64,000 bases of DNA from Anaeramoeba flamelloides (taxonomy: Eukaryota > Metamonada > Anaeramoebidae). The notes under the pieces were generated by a model. The model did not search any database and was not told where the DNA came from. It was given only the letters and a program-made list of their open reading frames with translations. Shown piece by piece: positions 34,398 to 47,962 of this stretch (position 1 is the stretch's first letter; each line of letters starts with the position of its first letter). The stretch is from the NCBI GenBank assembly GCA_027625915.1, contig JANTQA010000012.1:14904501-14968500 (forward strand), in the 5' to 3' direction. The translations under genes were made by a program, and so were the position numbers.

Positions 34398-35471
34398 TTA
34401 ACAACAACCCCCAGATTTTGTTTTTTGTAATTCAGGATCTTCAAGATTTACAACCTCATCAGAAGACAATTCGCTTGAATTCAGATCGTCTTCAAGAGAT
34501 GTTTTTGGTAAAACTTTGGAAAGACCCACAAAGATTTCTGAAATACCGATCCCTGTTTTTGCTGAGGCTTCAAAAAATAAAAGCCCATTTTCAGTTGCAT
34601 ATTTTTCTGCGATTTCTGTTTCAACCCGATATTCGTCAAGATCGATTTTGTTTCCCACAAGGGCTATTTTTGCATTTTGTGATCCCTTCTCTTGGATTTC
34701 TTTGACCCAGTCTTTTGCTCTTTCAAAACTTTCAATGTTTGTGATGTCATAAACAATTACAGCTCCTTTCGCACCTCTGTAGTACCTGTTATGATTTCAA
34801 ATAGATAAGGCATACAAAAAAAAAACAAAAAATAAAAAAAAGAAGAAGATTGAAGAAAGATTAAGAAAAATGAAGAAAAAAAGAAGAAAATAAGAAATAA
34901 GAGAGGAATAAAATTCAAAGAAACAAAATTTTCATTGAAAATTAAGTGAAATCTGTTCTTCCTGTTGTTTTTGTCTTGAAAAAATATTGATCGAATTAAT
35001 TTTTGTTGGTAAAATATTGGGAATTGCAAATGTGAAAACCCCAAAATAAAAATAAAAACAATTAAAAAGAAATATTTACATTGGTGCTAAAGAATGGAAT
35101 CTTTCTTGTCCTGCGGTGTCCTTTTTTGAAAAAAAAAGTGTTTTTTTTTTTGTTATTTTTGGAAGGAAAGAAGCAGTTTGGAAAAGAAGAATAAAATTTT
35201 TGTTTGTCTGAAATTTTTTTTTTTTAAAATTTTTCGAAGAAACATTTTATTGTGGAGAAGCAAAAGTAAAGTAAACTTAAAAACAAACCCATATTTGAAG
35301 TTTGACTTCAGACTCTTCCAACTCTAAATCGTGGTTGATAAAACTTGCACCAATAGTAGGTTCTGCTTGATCAGAATATTGATTTTTGCAAAATCGAAGA
35401 ACGATCGAAGACTTCCCGACAGCAGAGTCTCCCAATAGCACTAGTTTTAGTTGAACATCAGAAGTTTTCAT
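34398..35471 (-). CDS. Rab5-like small GTPase, three exons
   Basis: Early-endosome type Rab. Exons: 35471-35289, 35120-35080 and 34785-34398; phases match and give 203 residues, the normal length. Seen: P-loop GDSAVGKSS (14-22), switch I Thr39 (EPTIGASF), G3 DTAGQERFHSLAPMYYRGA (from residue 62; the HSLAPMYYRGA string is typical of the Rab5 group), IVVYDITN, G4 NKID, G5 SAK, and a C-terminal double cysteine (SGGCC) for geranylgeranylation to membranes. Guanine-binding residues are intact, so it should cycle normally. Intron 1 (168 nt) uses a GTTTGT donor, intron 2 (294 nt) GTAAAT. Rab22/Rab21 relatives are possible alternatives. Confidence 0.95.
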
Positions 35472-37168
35472 TAATAAAAACGAAATTACTTTATTAAAAA
35501 TGAATTCTCAAAACCCCGAATTTTTTAGTCAAAGTGTATCTTTAAATAAGAGTCAAAACGAAAATTTTCTCTCGTACACCAAGAAAGACAAACTAAATTT
35601 GAATTCTAAAAATGTTTATTCAACAAATCTTTTCAAAAGATCGTTGTTTTTTTTATCGAAATAATTAGGAAAAATTATTGAGGAAATTGTGTTCACAAAA
35701 ATTTAATTCATTAACTCAAAATTACAATGAATTGGGAACAATTTTTACTGAACTTCTTGTTTTAACAGATCTTTTCTTTGGCTTGTTGAATGGTGGTTGG
35801 CTCTTGGATTATATATAGAATTGAGAATAAATTCTATCTTATTTTCTATCTAAAAAGCAAAGATTATACTTTTGGTTTGATTACGTTTGACTCCAAACCC
35901 CAAGTTTAGGTGTTTGTCAGAATTTTTTTTGAAACAGTTTTGATTTGTTTTTATCCTTTTTAAAATACACAATTTACATTTCGAACTTTTTATCTCAGGA
36001 AGTGTTTGGTACACATTACTTTGAAGTGAAAAATAAAATTATCTGGGTATTAATTGTCAATCAAATTGGGACCACCACATTTTTAATGTGTTGAAAAAAT
36101 CTATTTGTAAACCAGTCTTCAAGGTTATCTGATCAATCGAATGATGATCATTATTTTAACTAAACAATCAAGATTTTTCGAAAATAAAGAAAACTAATGA
36201 AGTTTTAAGGTGCTGAAACCCCATAAAAGTCACTGAAATTGAATGATATGAATTAGTTTATAAACATTTATATCATGTACTTTTGAAGTTCAAGATTCTT
36301 GAAAAATTCTAAAAAAAATGAAAAAGTTTAAAAATCATCACGACAAGAATAGCACAAAAATTGTAGTCACTTTTTTTCCTTAGCAACACTTTGTTTTTTT
36401 GAAATTGATCCAAATTTTGAAAGGAATTAGAGGATCACAAATCAACAACTTTCAATTTAAATGTTTTTACAAGTGAAACTTTTAAAAACATGTAATTTAA
36501 ACAACTTTCCAATTTTTGGTTTTCATAAAAAGAGTTTCAGGTTATTGAAAATTTACAAATATTTTTCTTTTAGATAACTTTCAGAAATTTCAATTAAATT
36601 CAAAATGTTATCTTTTGTTAATTATTATTTTTAACCCTTTTTTTGGCTTACAAAAGTTTGTATCAAGTATTTGAAATTTTAATAAAAAATGAAAGAATAT
36701 CAGAGACTGAAATCTTGCAGACTGTCAGTCTGAAAGTTGGAAAAAGTCTTGAAAGTATTTGTATGTATTGTGCTATTCTTGTCGTGATTTTATCTGAAAT
36801 TTTGATTGTGGTCAAAATACTGAAAACACTAATAATAAATTTTATTTTTGAGAAATTTATTTGAATTTTTTGGATAAGATATTTATTTAAAGATTTAATC
36901 CTAAACTCCATTCGATTTATATTTTATGATTTTATTAATATTATATTTAGTAATTATTGAAAATAATTTTCACAATAAATGCTATTCAAATCCTAATATT
37001 CTCGAGATGTCAAAAAATAATTATAATAATTATTATGTTTTTTTAAAATTCTATTTGAGAAAAGAAACTTTGGGTTTTATGGGTATTTTCTTTTATATCT
37101 TTTTAGTTAATGTTTTCATATCTTTTAAAAGGAAATTCATTATAGATGGTAACATAATTTTAATATTA

Positions 37169-37606
37169 CTGTTGTGGAAAAAAAGTAAAATGTTGTGGAA
37201 AAAAAGTGAAACACGGTTTTTAATTGGGAACATTACTGAAAATGAAAAGTAAAATAAATAAAAAGAAGAAACCAATTAACTTCAAATAATAACCCATTAT
37301 ATTATTTTCAATCAACCCAAAAAATACAATTCAAATCTACTTGATTTATAGAAATTGTTGGTGTGGTTTTGGAGATCTCAAAAATAGTCGAATTTTTGAA
37401 CAAATTGAAAATAATTGATCAATCAAAGAAAAACCCAATACCAAAGGATAGTATTAAAAAAACTGTTATTGTGGCGAATACTTCACTTTGTCTTGAATTA
37501 TTTATTTATTCTTTTTTTAGTTGATCTTACTTTTCATTTTCAGTAATGTTCCCAATTAAAAACCGTGTTTCACTTTTTTTCCAGTTTCACTTTTTTTCCA
37601 CAACGG
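37169..37606. mobile_element. TTA-flanked element with long inverted repeats, copy 2
   Basis: The ends are near-perfect inverted repeats of about 80 bases. The left end starts CTGTTGTGGAAAAAAAGT and has a second GTGGAAAAAAAGTGAAAC unit 17 bases on, then GGTTTTTAATTGGGAACATT. The right end mirrors this. TTA lies on both sides (37166-37168, 37607-37609). It shares end and inner blocks with 17323-17782. Less decayed than copy 1. Non-coding. Confidence 0.85.
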
Positions 37607-39184
37607 TTATTAAGATTTTTTTTAAGCTAATAAACTAAAAGGTGGTTTCTTTATCTTTTTCGGGGTGCTTAGGGAACGTATTAACTATAAATAAAATGAT
37701 AAATGTCTTTTTTTTTTTTTTTTTATCTTTTAAAAGTACTTAATATATTTTCTAGATAATTCCTTTGAATTTTCTTCAATAAAAATATAAAGATTGTGAG
37801 AACTTTTCATCTTTTGTCGGATTTATTTGAAACTTTTTTTAAAATATTTTCTATATTTTAACTCCAAAATATTATTAAAATATATCCATGAACAATAAAA
37901 TCAAAATTAACTTTTTCTAATACTTTCCCAATCTTTTAAATATATTATTATGGAAATTTTTATAAAAACATTGAATTTATTTGAATTATTCTATGGAATC
38001 TTGTAGAGTAATTAATTTTTTTTTTTTTTTCGATTTATATTAATTTTAAATAAAAAGGGCTTAATAATTGTAAATTTTGAGATTTTATTGGGTAAGGTTT
38101 AAATTGTAAAAGATGTGTTTCCTATTCGTTATAGTATGAAAGAATAATTTGTATTTAATTGTTTATAAATTATCAGATACTTTTTGTATATTTTAAATCT
38201 GGAAAAATAATATTTTGGATCGACCCTTTAGATCTTCAAAACAAACAACAATTAAGGTAGTGAAAAAAATGACCGACTTGAAAAAAAACACCTGGCAGTC
38301 TTTAATAGTGAATATTATGAAAATTTTTGTGTACCTTCTTTTATTTAAATTCAAATCCCTTATTTAAGAGTTATGTTTTTTAAATTATAATCCATAAAAT
38401 TATTAGAATGATGATTAATGAAATTATAGTTGTTGAAAATATCATTCAATCAATCAAAAAAAAAAGAATAAAAATATCATTTTTATAACTCTAGTAAACC
38501 TCTATAAAAACTCTATTGTTTTTCAAAATAAGTAGATCTACTTATGTTATCAAAAAATTAAATGAGTATTCTAGAGAAACCCTGTTTTGATGAAATTTCG
38601 GTATATGTATAGCTTGGTTGATTATAAAAATATTTTTTTTTATAAAATAAAATCTGATTTATAGTAAAGAAAGTTCCACAGCAATCTTCCTAATATTCAC
38701 AATTAAAAATCTTTTCTATGATTTTTTTCTTTTCAGATATTTTTTTCACAACTATAATTTTGAAAAAAAAATTAAAAAAGTTTTTAAATCTATGATCAGA
38801 TTCAATGTAATGTTTTTGTTTTTGATTGAGTTGTTGATTGAAAGAACATTTACATGGGCAATAATTATCAATTAAGGGATAATCGTTTAATCTTAACTAA
38901 TTTACTGATTAATTTAATTAAAAATAAAAAAATATATATGATTTACAAATCAATACATGCATATGATATTTTTAATTATCTACCAGTTAATCATTTTCTT
39001 GGTTTATTCCAGTATTTGGAAATTGACATTTTCAATTAAAAATAATTCTTAAAAATGTTTAAAATGGTACAATAGTGGTGTATGTGTGTACTATCTCACT
39101 CATTGTAGTCTTTTTTTTTTTGATCTAATCCGTTTATATCAGTTCAGATTCGAGAGTATTAACAATGACTATATAGTTGATAAC

Positions 39185-39383
39185 TAAACTATTTTTCATA
39201 AATTTTGACTCACTTTATAATGTTAATGTAAGTTGTTTTGAAGGTTTATTCCAGTATTCTTTTCAAAAAATTTTTTCAAATTTTTGGATCAGAATCATTT
39301 TTTCTAATATTGCAAATTTTTCATTTTTGCTTTTTCAAATTTTTGTTTTTCTTTTTGTTTTTCTTTTTTTTTTTTTTTTTTAT

Positions 39384-39425
<42 letters not shown>

Positions 39426-39791
39426 TCATGTGGAAAAAAAAAAGAGATCTTCGAAAAGACAAATAATCACTAAGAAAATTTCGACTATGTAATGTTTATG
39501 AAAATGGATTTAATTATTCATAAAAAATCTTGTTGTTCAACTTTTTTTCAGTGAAAGTTCAGTAATAAAAAATGGGTAATGCTCATATCAAAGATTGTGA
39601 CTCACTTTTTTTTTAGTTTTTGGTTTTATTTTTTTTTAATTTTTAATATATCAGGCCTATATAGATTTAGAATAACTTAAAAGAGAATTACAAATGATAT
39701 TTAGTTATTAATTGTTTTTGAATACTAAAAGATAATTTTTTTTTTTCAATATATTATTTCAGGTGAGTCACAATTTTTGAAAAAGAGTTTA
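39185..39791 (+). mobile_element. F1 MITE-like element, copy C
   Basis: Left end TAAACTATTTTTCATAAATT, right end the inverse of TAAACTCTTTTTCAAAAATT, TA borders. The third terminal copy is internal at about 39583-39607. Very similar to copy B. T-rich interior, non-coding. Confidence 0.85.
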
Positions 39792-40284
39792 AATTGAACG
39801 GGGTTTTCATACATCTTTTCAAAAAAAAAAATTTTATAAAAATGAAAATTTTCAAATTTCCAATTATTAAAAGAAGCTAAATTTTTCAGTTTGTTTTTAG
39901 AATTGGGGGCTTTTAATTTATAGAAAATTTCCGTGATGTGGTTTTTTTAAAAAGCTAAATGAAAAGTTTCATCTTTTCATTTTACAATGAACAGTATAAT
40001 AGAATTTCTATTCTAGAAGTCAAAAGTTTCTTTTTTTATCTTGATTTTAAATCTGTTCTGGTCGGGGAATTTTATATTTAATTCTCCATTGGTTTGCTTT
40101 TTACCATTTAGCATTTTTTTTTTCAAAACAAAATTTTTAATTAATTTTTCAAATATAAAATCAAATACCAAAATAGAATATTGGAATAAGAACAAAAGGT
40201 AAATTAGTTAAGCTTTCTATCATGGCATTCCCTGATGGCATTCTATTTTATATTAAAAAAATTAATAAATTGTTTTTAAAATTT

Positions 40285-40848
40285 TAAACTATTTTTCAAA
40301 AATTTTGTCCCGCTTTATAATTTTAATATAAGTTATTTTGAGAGTTTAACATGTATTATTACCAAAAAAATATTTTCAAAGTATGTGGTCAGTATTATTT
40401 TTTCTATTTTTGAAAATTTTTATTTTTTTTTTTCACATTTTTGTTTTTATTTTGTGATTCTTTTTCTTTTTATTTTTCGGTTTCCGTTTTATTTCCTTTT
40501 TTTTTTTTGGGTGCTTTTTTTTAAGCATAAGATCGTGTGGAAAAAAAAAGATCTTTGAAAAGGTAAAATAATATTTTCAAGGATGAGGCTCTGTAATGTC
40601 TTTTAAAATAAATTTAATTATTCATAAAAAATCTTCTTGTTAATTTTTTTTTTATTGAAAGTTCAGTAATAAAAAATTGGTAATGCTCATTTCAAAAATT
40701 TTGAAACATTTTTTTTTTTTTAGGTTCTGTAAATTATTTTTTTTTTTTTTTGTTTTTTAAAATATTAGAGTTTTTTTTTAGATTTAAGATGATTAAAAAG
40801 TGAATTGTAAATATGAATTGCTTATTATTAGTTCTCGGGTACTCAAGG

Positions 40849-40879
<31 letters not shown>

Positions 40880-40922
40880 AGTTTATTATTTCAGGTATGT
40901 CACAATTTTTGAAATGGGTTTA
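40285..40922 (+). mobile_element. F1 MITE-like element, copy D (most diverged)
   Basis: Same layout as copies B and C, but with many substitutions, e.g. GTCCCGC for GACTCAC at the left end and a decayed internal third copy. An AT microsatellite has expanded at about 40851-40876. TA borders are kept (40285, 40921). Confidence 0.75.
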
Positions 40923-42967
40923 TCTTGAAAAAGAAAAATCAAAGAGATACAACAAAATTAATATATATATATATATATAATCCTCTTGGAAAATGTTGAA
41001 AGGGTGGAATTTTTTTCTTGTGGTGGTCATTGGTCTTAAAATACTCCAATGGTGATCCATGGTATCTAAAAACTAATTGAATACGTGGAATATATCCAGT
41101 AAATTCTCGTTTTCCACAAGGGTGAGGAGGGGGGGGGGGGTGCAGTTTTTGCTATTAATTTTGAAATTTATTTAAAAAAATTGGTTTTCATTATTCACAA
41201 GAACCTTCATAACACTCAAATCATTTTCGGAATAAAAAAACTAATATTGAATTTCGAGGATAAAATTTCCTTATTAACAAATACCCCCATGGAAAATTGA
41301 TTTCAGAAAATCGAATTTAATATTATAACATAAACACAATATCTAAGTTAACTTTACAAATTTCTTTAAAAATATAAAAGTATTTTGCAATTTTTTTTCA
41401 TTTTTTGAAAATAAAAAAAAAACACTTTTTGAAAACCATAAAGAATAAAAAAAAAAAAAAAAAAAAAACAGAATAGATCTAAATTTGATTTCTAAACTTT
41501 TGTTAATTGTTTATCAAATTATATTTATTTGATTGTTAATACATCCACCGGTTTTATTTGGTTGGGGTCTGTATTGAAATATTAATAATGAAAAAAAATA
41601 CTAAAATAAAAAATTTTACTCTCTAAAATTGAGACTTTCCAACCTAAAACTAAAAATAAATTACATAAATAGTCAAGAATTAACCTATTTTTTAATAAAA
41701 ATATAAGATATTACTTTTTCTCGTTTTATATTAAAAAGGTGTGAACTTTTGGAATTTAAAAATCGAACCAAAGTAATAAATTTTTTAAATGGGGTTTACT
41801 CTTCTATTTCATCGGCCAAAAAGTAATTTAAAATAAAATAAAAAAATAAAAAAATATTTAGAAACTTAAATATTTAACATAACATGGATTCTTCTCCAAT
41901 CAAATTATATTATGAGTGGGGTTATATCCTATTAGAGTTGCCTAGTTTATATGGATCTAAAAAAAAAAATATTATAAATATAATTGCTGAATAATTTATT
42001 ACATTTTTTACAAATTATGATAATTAAAAATTTTCATTTTGGAAATTTTTTTTATTAATTCCTTTTCCAAATCTAAGAATAGAAAATCAAAATAATATTA
42101 TTGCAGTAAAAACTAAAGCATATTTCCAACTTTTCCAAGAATGTATTTTTACTTTTTTTTAATTACTAAGGATTAACTTAATAATAATCATCCCAAAACC
42201 CCAAAAGACTAATTAGTTTTGTTTCTTTTTTATAAAGCCCATTGTAACATAAATATATTTTCAGATTTGCGACATAATTTTTTCAATAATCTATTGGTTA
42301 ATTATTTAGTTTTTTTTTGAAAAATTGAATAATTTCGCAACTAATCAAAATTATGAGAAAAATTTAAGAAAGAGAATTTGCAACTTTGGAGTCTGAATAT
42401 TGATAATTCAACTTTTAAATTTATGGTGAAATACAGATTTTATTCTGGATTTATTGGGTTTTTTTTACTAATACTATGATAATTTTTTATTGAATAAATC
42501 AACAAATATTGCATACTTTACTAAACCGTTTTCTTGAGACATTTGAACAATAGCTCACCAATTTGAATTTTACACCCAATAACAAGAAACTTTTTCTTAG
42601 ACTTCTAATTCATAGAATCTAATCGTTTAATATGATTTCAAATTATTTTTAAAAAATTTTACTCCATGAAAATAGTTTTGACAATTTTTTTACTAGGAAG
42701 GTTAAAGTTAAAGAGTAAAAAAAAAAATAAATAAAATGAATTGAAAAGATTTTTTTTTTTATTTCTTATTTAAGAATGGGGTTACAGTTTAATTTCAAAA
42801 AATATTTAAAAAGTAGCAATCAACAAGAAGAAAAAAAATCTTAAAAATTATCTTTTTCTCTTCTAATTAAAAAAAAAAAAGAGTTAAGGAGTTTGTATCA
42901 AGAATTAAGTATAAAAGTAAACCAAAATGAAGTCATTTCTCAAAAAGGAAAAGTAAAATCATTTAAA

Positions 42968-43525
42968 TTAATCAGAAGAAGATTCTTCAGAGGTTGTTTT
43001 TGGTCTGTCTTTTTCATATTGCTTCAATTCTTTTTCGTAACGTTTTTTATCCTCTTTTGCCTTTTTTTCATATTTTTTCTTGTTTTTCTCAGAAACATCT
43101 TTCCAGGCTTTAGAAACTTTTTGGTTAACTTTTTTAGAGTCCATGTTTGGGTTTGATTTTTTAAGTTTTTTCTTTTTTTCCATCATAAAGAATTGGTAAC
43201 TATTTCGGGCACCAACTGGTCTTGGAATTGGTTTCTTTCTTCCATTGTATCTTGTTCTTGTAAGTTCTTCTTCAGAGGATTCTGAGGTTTGTTCGTCTTG
43301 CCATTTTTTCAATTCCTTTTCATATCTTTTTTTGTCCTCAGTGGCTTCCTTTTTCCATTTCTTTTGAGCTTTTTCAGAAAGTTCTTTCCAGTCTTCATTG
43401 ACTTTTTTGGATACCTCTCTGAAATTGAGATCTGGGTTTTTTTTTTGGATCTTTGGTCTCATTTCCATGCAGTAAAATGTCCATGCATTTCTATTTTTTT
43501 TTGGTTTATCTTTGTTGAATGACAT
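42968..43525 (-). CDS. two-box HMG (HMGB-like) chromatin protein
   Basis: Predicts 185 residues from ATG 43525. Box 1 (residues ~7-78): PKKNRNAWTFYCMEMRPKIQ ... VNEDWKELSEKAQKKWKKEA ... DKKRYEKEL. Box 2 (~98-172): ARNSYQFFMMEKKKKLK ... VSKAWKDVSEKNKKKYEKKA ... DKKRYEKEL. Both carry the aromatic/basic pattern of DNA-bending HMG boxes. A Ser/Glu linker joins them, and a short Ser/Glu/Asp tail ends the protein, a small version of the HMGB acidic tail. Probably a nuclear, sequence-nonspecific architectural DNA binder. Single exon; strong internal similarity of the two boxes suggests an old duplication. Confidence 0.92.
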   Translation of the reverse strand: MSFNKDKPKKNRNAWTFYCMEMRPKIQKKNPDLNFREVSKKVNEDWKELSEKAQKKWKKEATEDKKRYEKELKKWQDEQTSESSEEELTRTRYNGRKKPIPRPVGARNSYQFFMMEKKKKLKKSNPNMDSKKVNQKVSKAWKDVSEKNKKKYEKKAKEDKKRYEKELKQYEKDRPKTTSEESSSD

Positions 43526-46500
43526 TTAAGCTTCTTTTTATTTTTAAAAAATATTTCAAATTATCAAAAAGCGAAGAAGGAAAAGAAAGAGAAAGTCAAT
43601 AATAATTAAATAAAAGATTTTTAAATTTCGAAATTAAAAAAAAGGGAAGATTTAAAAAGTTACAGTTTTTAATAAATTTTGATTAAAAAAAAATGAATTA
43701 TAAATTTTTTTTTTTGATTCAAATAAAAATAGTCTTTTTAATATATCACAGATTTTTAATAACAAAAATAGAATTTTGAGTATCCACAACAAGTTATTTT
43801 ATAGTTTAAGTTCAACAAAAAATTAGAAAAAACAATTTAACAAATTAAATATTTTTCTTAATGAAATATCCAAATTTGAACTGTGAGTGCTTAAAAGGTT
43901 TGTGTTTGGAAGAAATTGGATTTTTCGGCATGTTTCAATGGAACTTTATCGTTTTGAAAAAGATCTTCAAATGAACCTTATTTTAATAACTTTGTAAATA
44001 ATTTTTCATAATAAGTTTTTGATTTTCAGAGATCAGTCAATTAGATTCTTAAGAGGGTATTTTGAGGGATTTCTTTTCAAGAACATTTTGAATTTGTGAA
44101 TTTCATCAATTCAAGTTTTGAAATAGTAAATCGGAAAATTATTGGTTTATTTTACAAAATCAAGAAAAATCAGAGATTCTAAAAAATTTTTTTAATTCTA
44201 AAGTTTTACATTGTCTAATTTATAAAAAATACATACCAATAAAGTTTATAATTAAATTATAATCTTTAAATTATTTTTCCTATTGTATTTTTCTTAATAT
44301 TTGATAAAAAAAAATAAAATTTTATTGAGCTATCTGATCTGAAGAATTCTAACTTCGATTTATTGATACTTTTGTTCATATACTCAAACATGAAGAAAAT
44401 ACATTACCATTTTATTTGTAGACTTGTTAATAGGATTGAAAGTTAATGAATTCTTGTCAAGAATCTAAAGTTTTATCAAAAAACTTTAACTTATTTGGGG
44501 AAAAAACTTGCTAGTCTCATAAAAAAAACTGTAATTATCCAAATGTCATGTTTTTTTTTGAGGGTTATTTCTTGAGAAACCTTCTTTACAGATCAATCGA
44601 GAATATTTATCCATTTTAAAACTTTTATTTGATAAATGTGAATAGTGAAGAAAGTCAATAAAATTTACCATTTATGAATTTTAATTGATAGAACCTTACT
44701 GAAAAGATTTTTTGAGTGTCTAGTGATTTAAAATTAGAAACCCAAATACCGTCCCTGACTCTATATATGAAAAGAAAAAAAACCTGATAATTCAGAATAA
44801 AATCTTTCATTTTTCTTTTTTTAAACATTTTTTTTGTTTCCATTTTTGGTATTATTAAATTTTGTTTTGGATCTAGAAATGTGTTTATGGAATGTTTGAA
44901 AATAGTCTTGTGAATCAACAAAAAAAATAGACTTGAGAAAGTGTGTATATTAAAGAAAACTTTTTCTTATTGAAGACCAAATACGAAAGATTTGGTCTCT
45001 ATATACATTCTTGAAAATAAATTGAAATAAATTTTTTCAACAAAAGTAGTCCCAAGTACTAAGATTTTTTTCTTTTTGTTCTTAATTTATACGAAAGTAT
45101 ACAAACAAATTATAACATTGAATTTCTTGTCCCATTACTACAATTTGTTTCAAAATTAAAGGATTAATATTTTCATTCAGTTTTCCATAAAAAAATTTTA
45201 TATATCATGGAACATTTTCAATTTTTAAACACTGAAATCACTTTAAATTATTATTTTGCCTTTGGGAATTGGGGATCTTTGATGATTTATTTTAATTCTT
45301 GTTTTTTTTTTTTGAAAGCTGAATGAAAATTTTGTTCTGATTTATTTTACAATTTACAGTATTCATAATTATTTTCACAAAACCTGTTTTTTCCAACTCT
45401 GTTTGCGATCAAAATTCTTTTTTCTTATGTTTTTATCAAAACCAAGCCAAACCCAAGAATAGTTTTCAAAGACATCTGTAAAAAAAGATAATTTGCCAAA
45501 TCAAAAAGTAACTGTATATATCAAAATAATATATACCTAAAGACTATAATCCTTGCTTCAAAATTTGATCAGTGCTTTTTTTATATTCCTCTTTCAATGA
45601 AAGATCTAAGACACTCGAATAATATACTGAAGTTCAAATCAATTTTGATCGAAAACTCCTTAATGTTCTCAGTCTATTTAAATAAGGAATTAAACATGTT
45701 CATAATTTTTGAAATTTTTCAGTTTTTTTTGAAATAATTGGGTTTTTGATTAAAAATTATGGGAAAATTTAAATCTATTTTTTAAGAAAAAATTTCAAAT
45801 TTGAAACTTCATTTTTCATTTTTTTTTTAATTAATAAAACTTTCGGAAATCAATACCAACTTTAATTATTATGTATGACTGATTTCTTTGATCAGTGGAT
45901 GTTTAGGCCTTCTAGAAAAAAAGAAACACTTTTTTTATAAGTCAAATTTATTTATTATTATTATTTTATTTTTTCATTTGTATTTCAAAAAATAAAATGA
46001 TTACACTCTATTTTTATTTATTAATCTATATTGGTTCTTATCGCTTCAAACTTTAGGAAAATAGATTATTATTCAAAAAAAAAATAATTAAAGAAATTTT
46101 TTTAAGATTAAAAATATGCCCTTATTTTTTAAATGTAGTCTATAGAAAAACAGATTAAACTTTTCTTTATGTATTATTTTGACAACAGTAAACAAAGCTG
46201 AACAAGAAAATAGAATACAAGATTCAAAAATGTAAAAAAAAATACCCATTATTTTGGGTTTCACAATAACAATTCATAAAAAAAAACCATCCCAAGGAAA
46301 AACAAATGCAAAAATAATTTCAATCGTACAAACCAAGCTAAAATTAAAATTTTCATAATATTTTTTGCTTATTTTTTCACCGATCAAGATAGATACCTGG
46401 AAATTAACCCCCCCCCCCTCAAACTTATATAATTACTATTGCTAAAATCTTAATGTTAATTAAACTGGTATAAAAAAACCATAGCCTCTAAAAATCCAAA

Positions 46501-47962
46501 AAAGTTATTTTTTACGAATGTTTACAATGACAATTCAACTTTTGAAAATTGGACATGTTTAAATTTTGATTTAAATATAAGAATTAAATTCTATTTTAAT
46601 TATAAAATTTATTTCATTTTTAAACTTGGCATTCGTTTTTGAATGGAGGTGAAAATACCTTATAAAATATTAGAAAATGAAAACTTTTACTACTGTTTAA
46701 TAGATATACCTGATTTGGCAGTTTTTTTTTCCATGGTCATAAACAGAAAATAAATAATTATAAAATTAAAAAATTCAACCCAATAAATCTACATTTCAAA
46801 AAAAGAAGTATAAAAGTATCCTATTTTCTTAACCAGAATCAAAATTTGATCAATTAAATGAAAATAGGAATTAAATATCATTTTGAAAATTCTTTCGATA
46901 TAGGAAGTAATTGATTTCTCTAAAATTTTCAAAAATAAAGTTTTTCAATTCAGAATTAATGAAAAAACCGGGGAAAGGGGAAGTAATTCTAAGAAATATT
47001 ACAGATAAAATCTATAAATAAAGTTTTTTTTTTTTGTTTTTCTATTCTGGCTCAATTTTATAATTTTTTCAATTTCAATTTTGAAATTGGTATGGAAATA
47101 TCTTAAACCTTTATATATCCCAACTTTCATATGTACCAAAATATTAAAGTATTTAGTTAAATAAATGATTTAAATAATCAGGTTTTGGAGAAATGGTGGC
47201 ACTTAAAATTGGTAGAATGTACCTACTCCCTTAACTCATCCAGTTTTTGAAAAGATGAAAAAAAGTGGTCATTTTCAGAAAGAAATTTTCCACAACAAAT
47301 CACTATCTATATAATAGATGAATTCAATTTGGATAGCTTAGATATCTCAAAATAATATAACTCTAGAATTTGGTTCATGATATTTTCTAATTAAATTAAC
47401 AAATTGATATTTCACCTTTCTTTAAATTCTATCTGAATATTTTTGATCAAATTACATCTACTTTTATAAAACCATCCCTTAAATATTAATTCTTTAAATA
47501 AATAATTCTTCATTTTAGATTTGACATTCCTTTCTTGGTCAAAAAACCAACACCTATAAACTTGAGTTCCAAATTATATCCTCAGAAGTTGAAAGAAAAA
47601 AACATATTCACCAAAAGAATCAACAAAAAAATTCTGAAATTAAAGTTGTTACTTCCTAATTACGAACTTTAAAAGATAAGAAAATACTGTTTAATGTAAA
47701 AAACCAATCAAAAGAAAATTCATAAATCAATAAATTGATGAGTAATTTCAAATAACAAAAGTCCTTATGATCTTTTGGATATATTCCTTAAAACTCCATA
47801 AATGTAGATATTCAAAGAGACAAATAACAGACATTTTTCGCTTTGTTTTTATAAGAAATGAAACAATAATTATTCGCTTGAAAGTTTAAGGAAATTTACT
47901 CTTCTGAAAATTCATTTTTTTAAATAATAATTGTTTGTTCTAATTGTTACAAAAAAGTAAAA
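43526..47962. other. intergenic region
   Basis: No certain gene. A 37-codon frame at 43861-43974 was considered and rejected. Sequence at 45303-45370 and 45700-45940 resembles 51-130 and 1960-2160. A C11 tract lies at 46408-46418. The rest is A/T-rich without recognisable structure. Confidence 0.55.

Larger units (their letters stand above)
35472..42967. other. long repeat-rich intergenic region
   Basis: Contains a TTA-flanked element (37169-37606), F1 copies C (39185-39791) and D (40285-40922), an AT microsatellite at about 40851-40876, a G12 tract (41129-41140) and A/T tracts. The first ~150 bases upstream of the Rab start should include its promoter. Open frames at 36643-36864, 36926-37252 and 38854-39039 are A/T-driven and not called. 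About 41160-42960 holds nothing I recognise. Confidence 0.55.

Noticed and set aside
43861-43974. 37-codon frame MKYPNLNCECLKGLC...
   Set aside because: Starts with ATG and looks slightly protein-like, but is too short, without splice signals or similarity; chance cannot be excluded.
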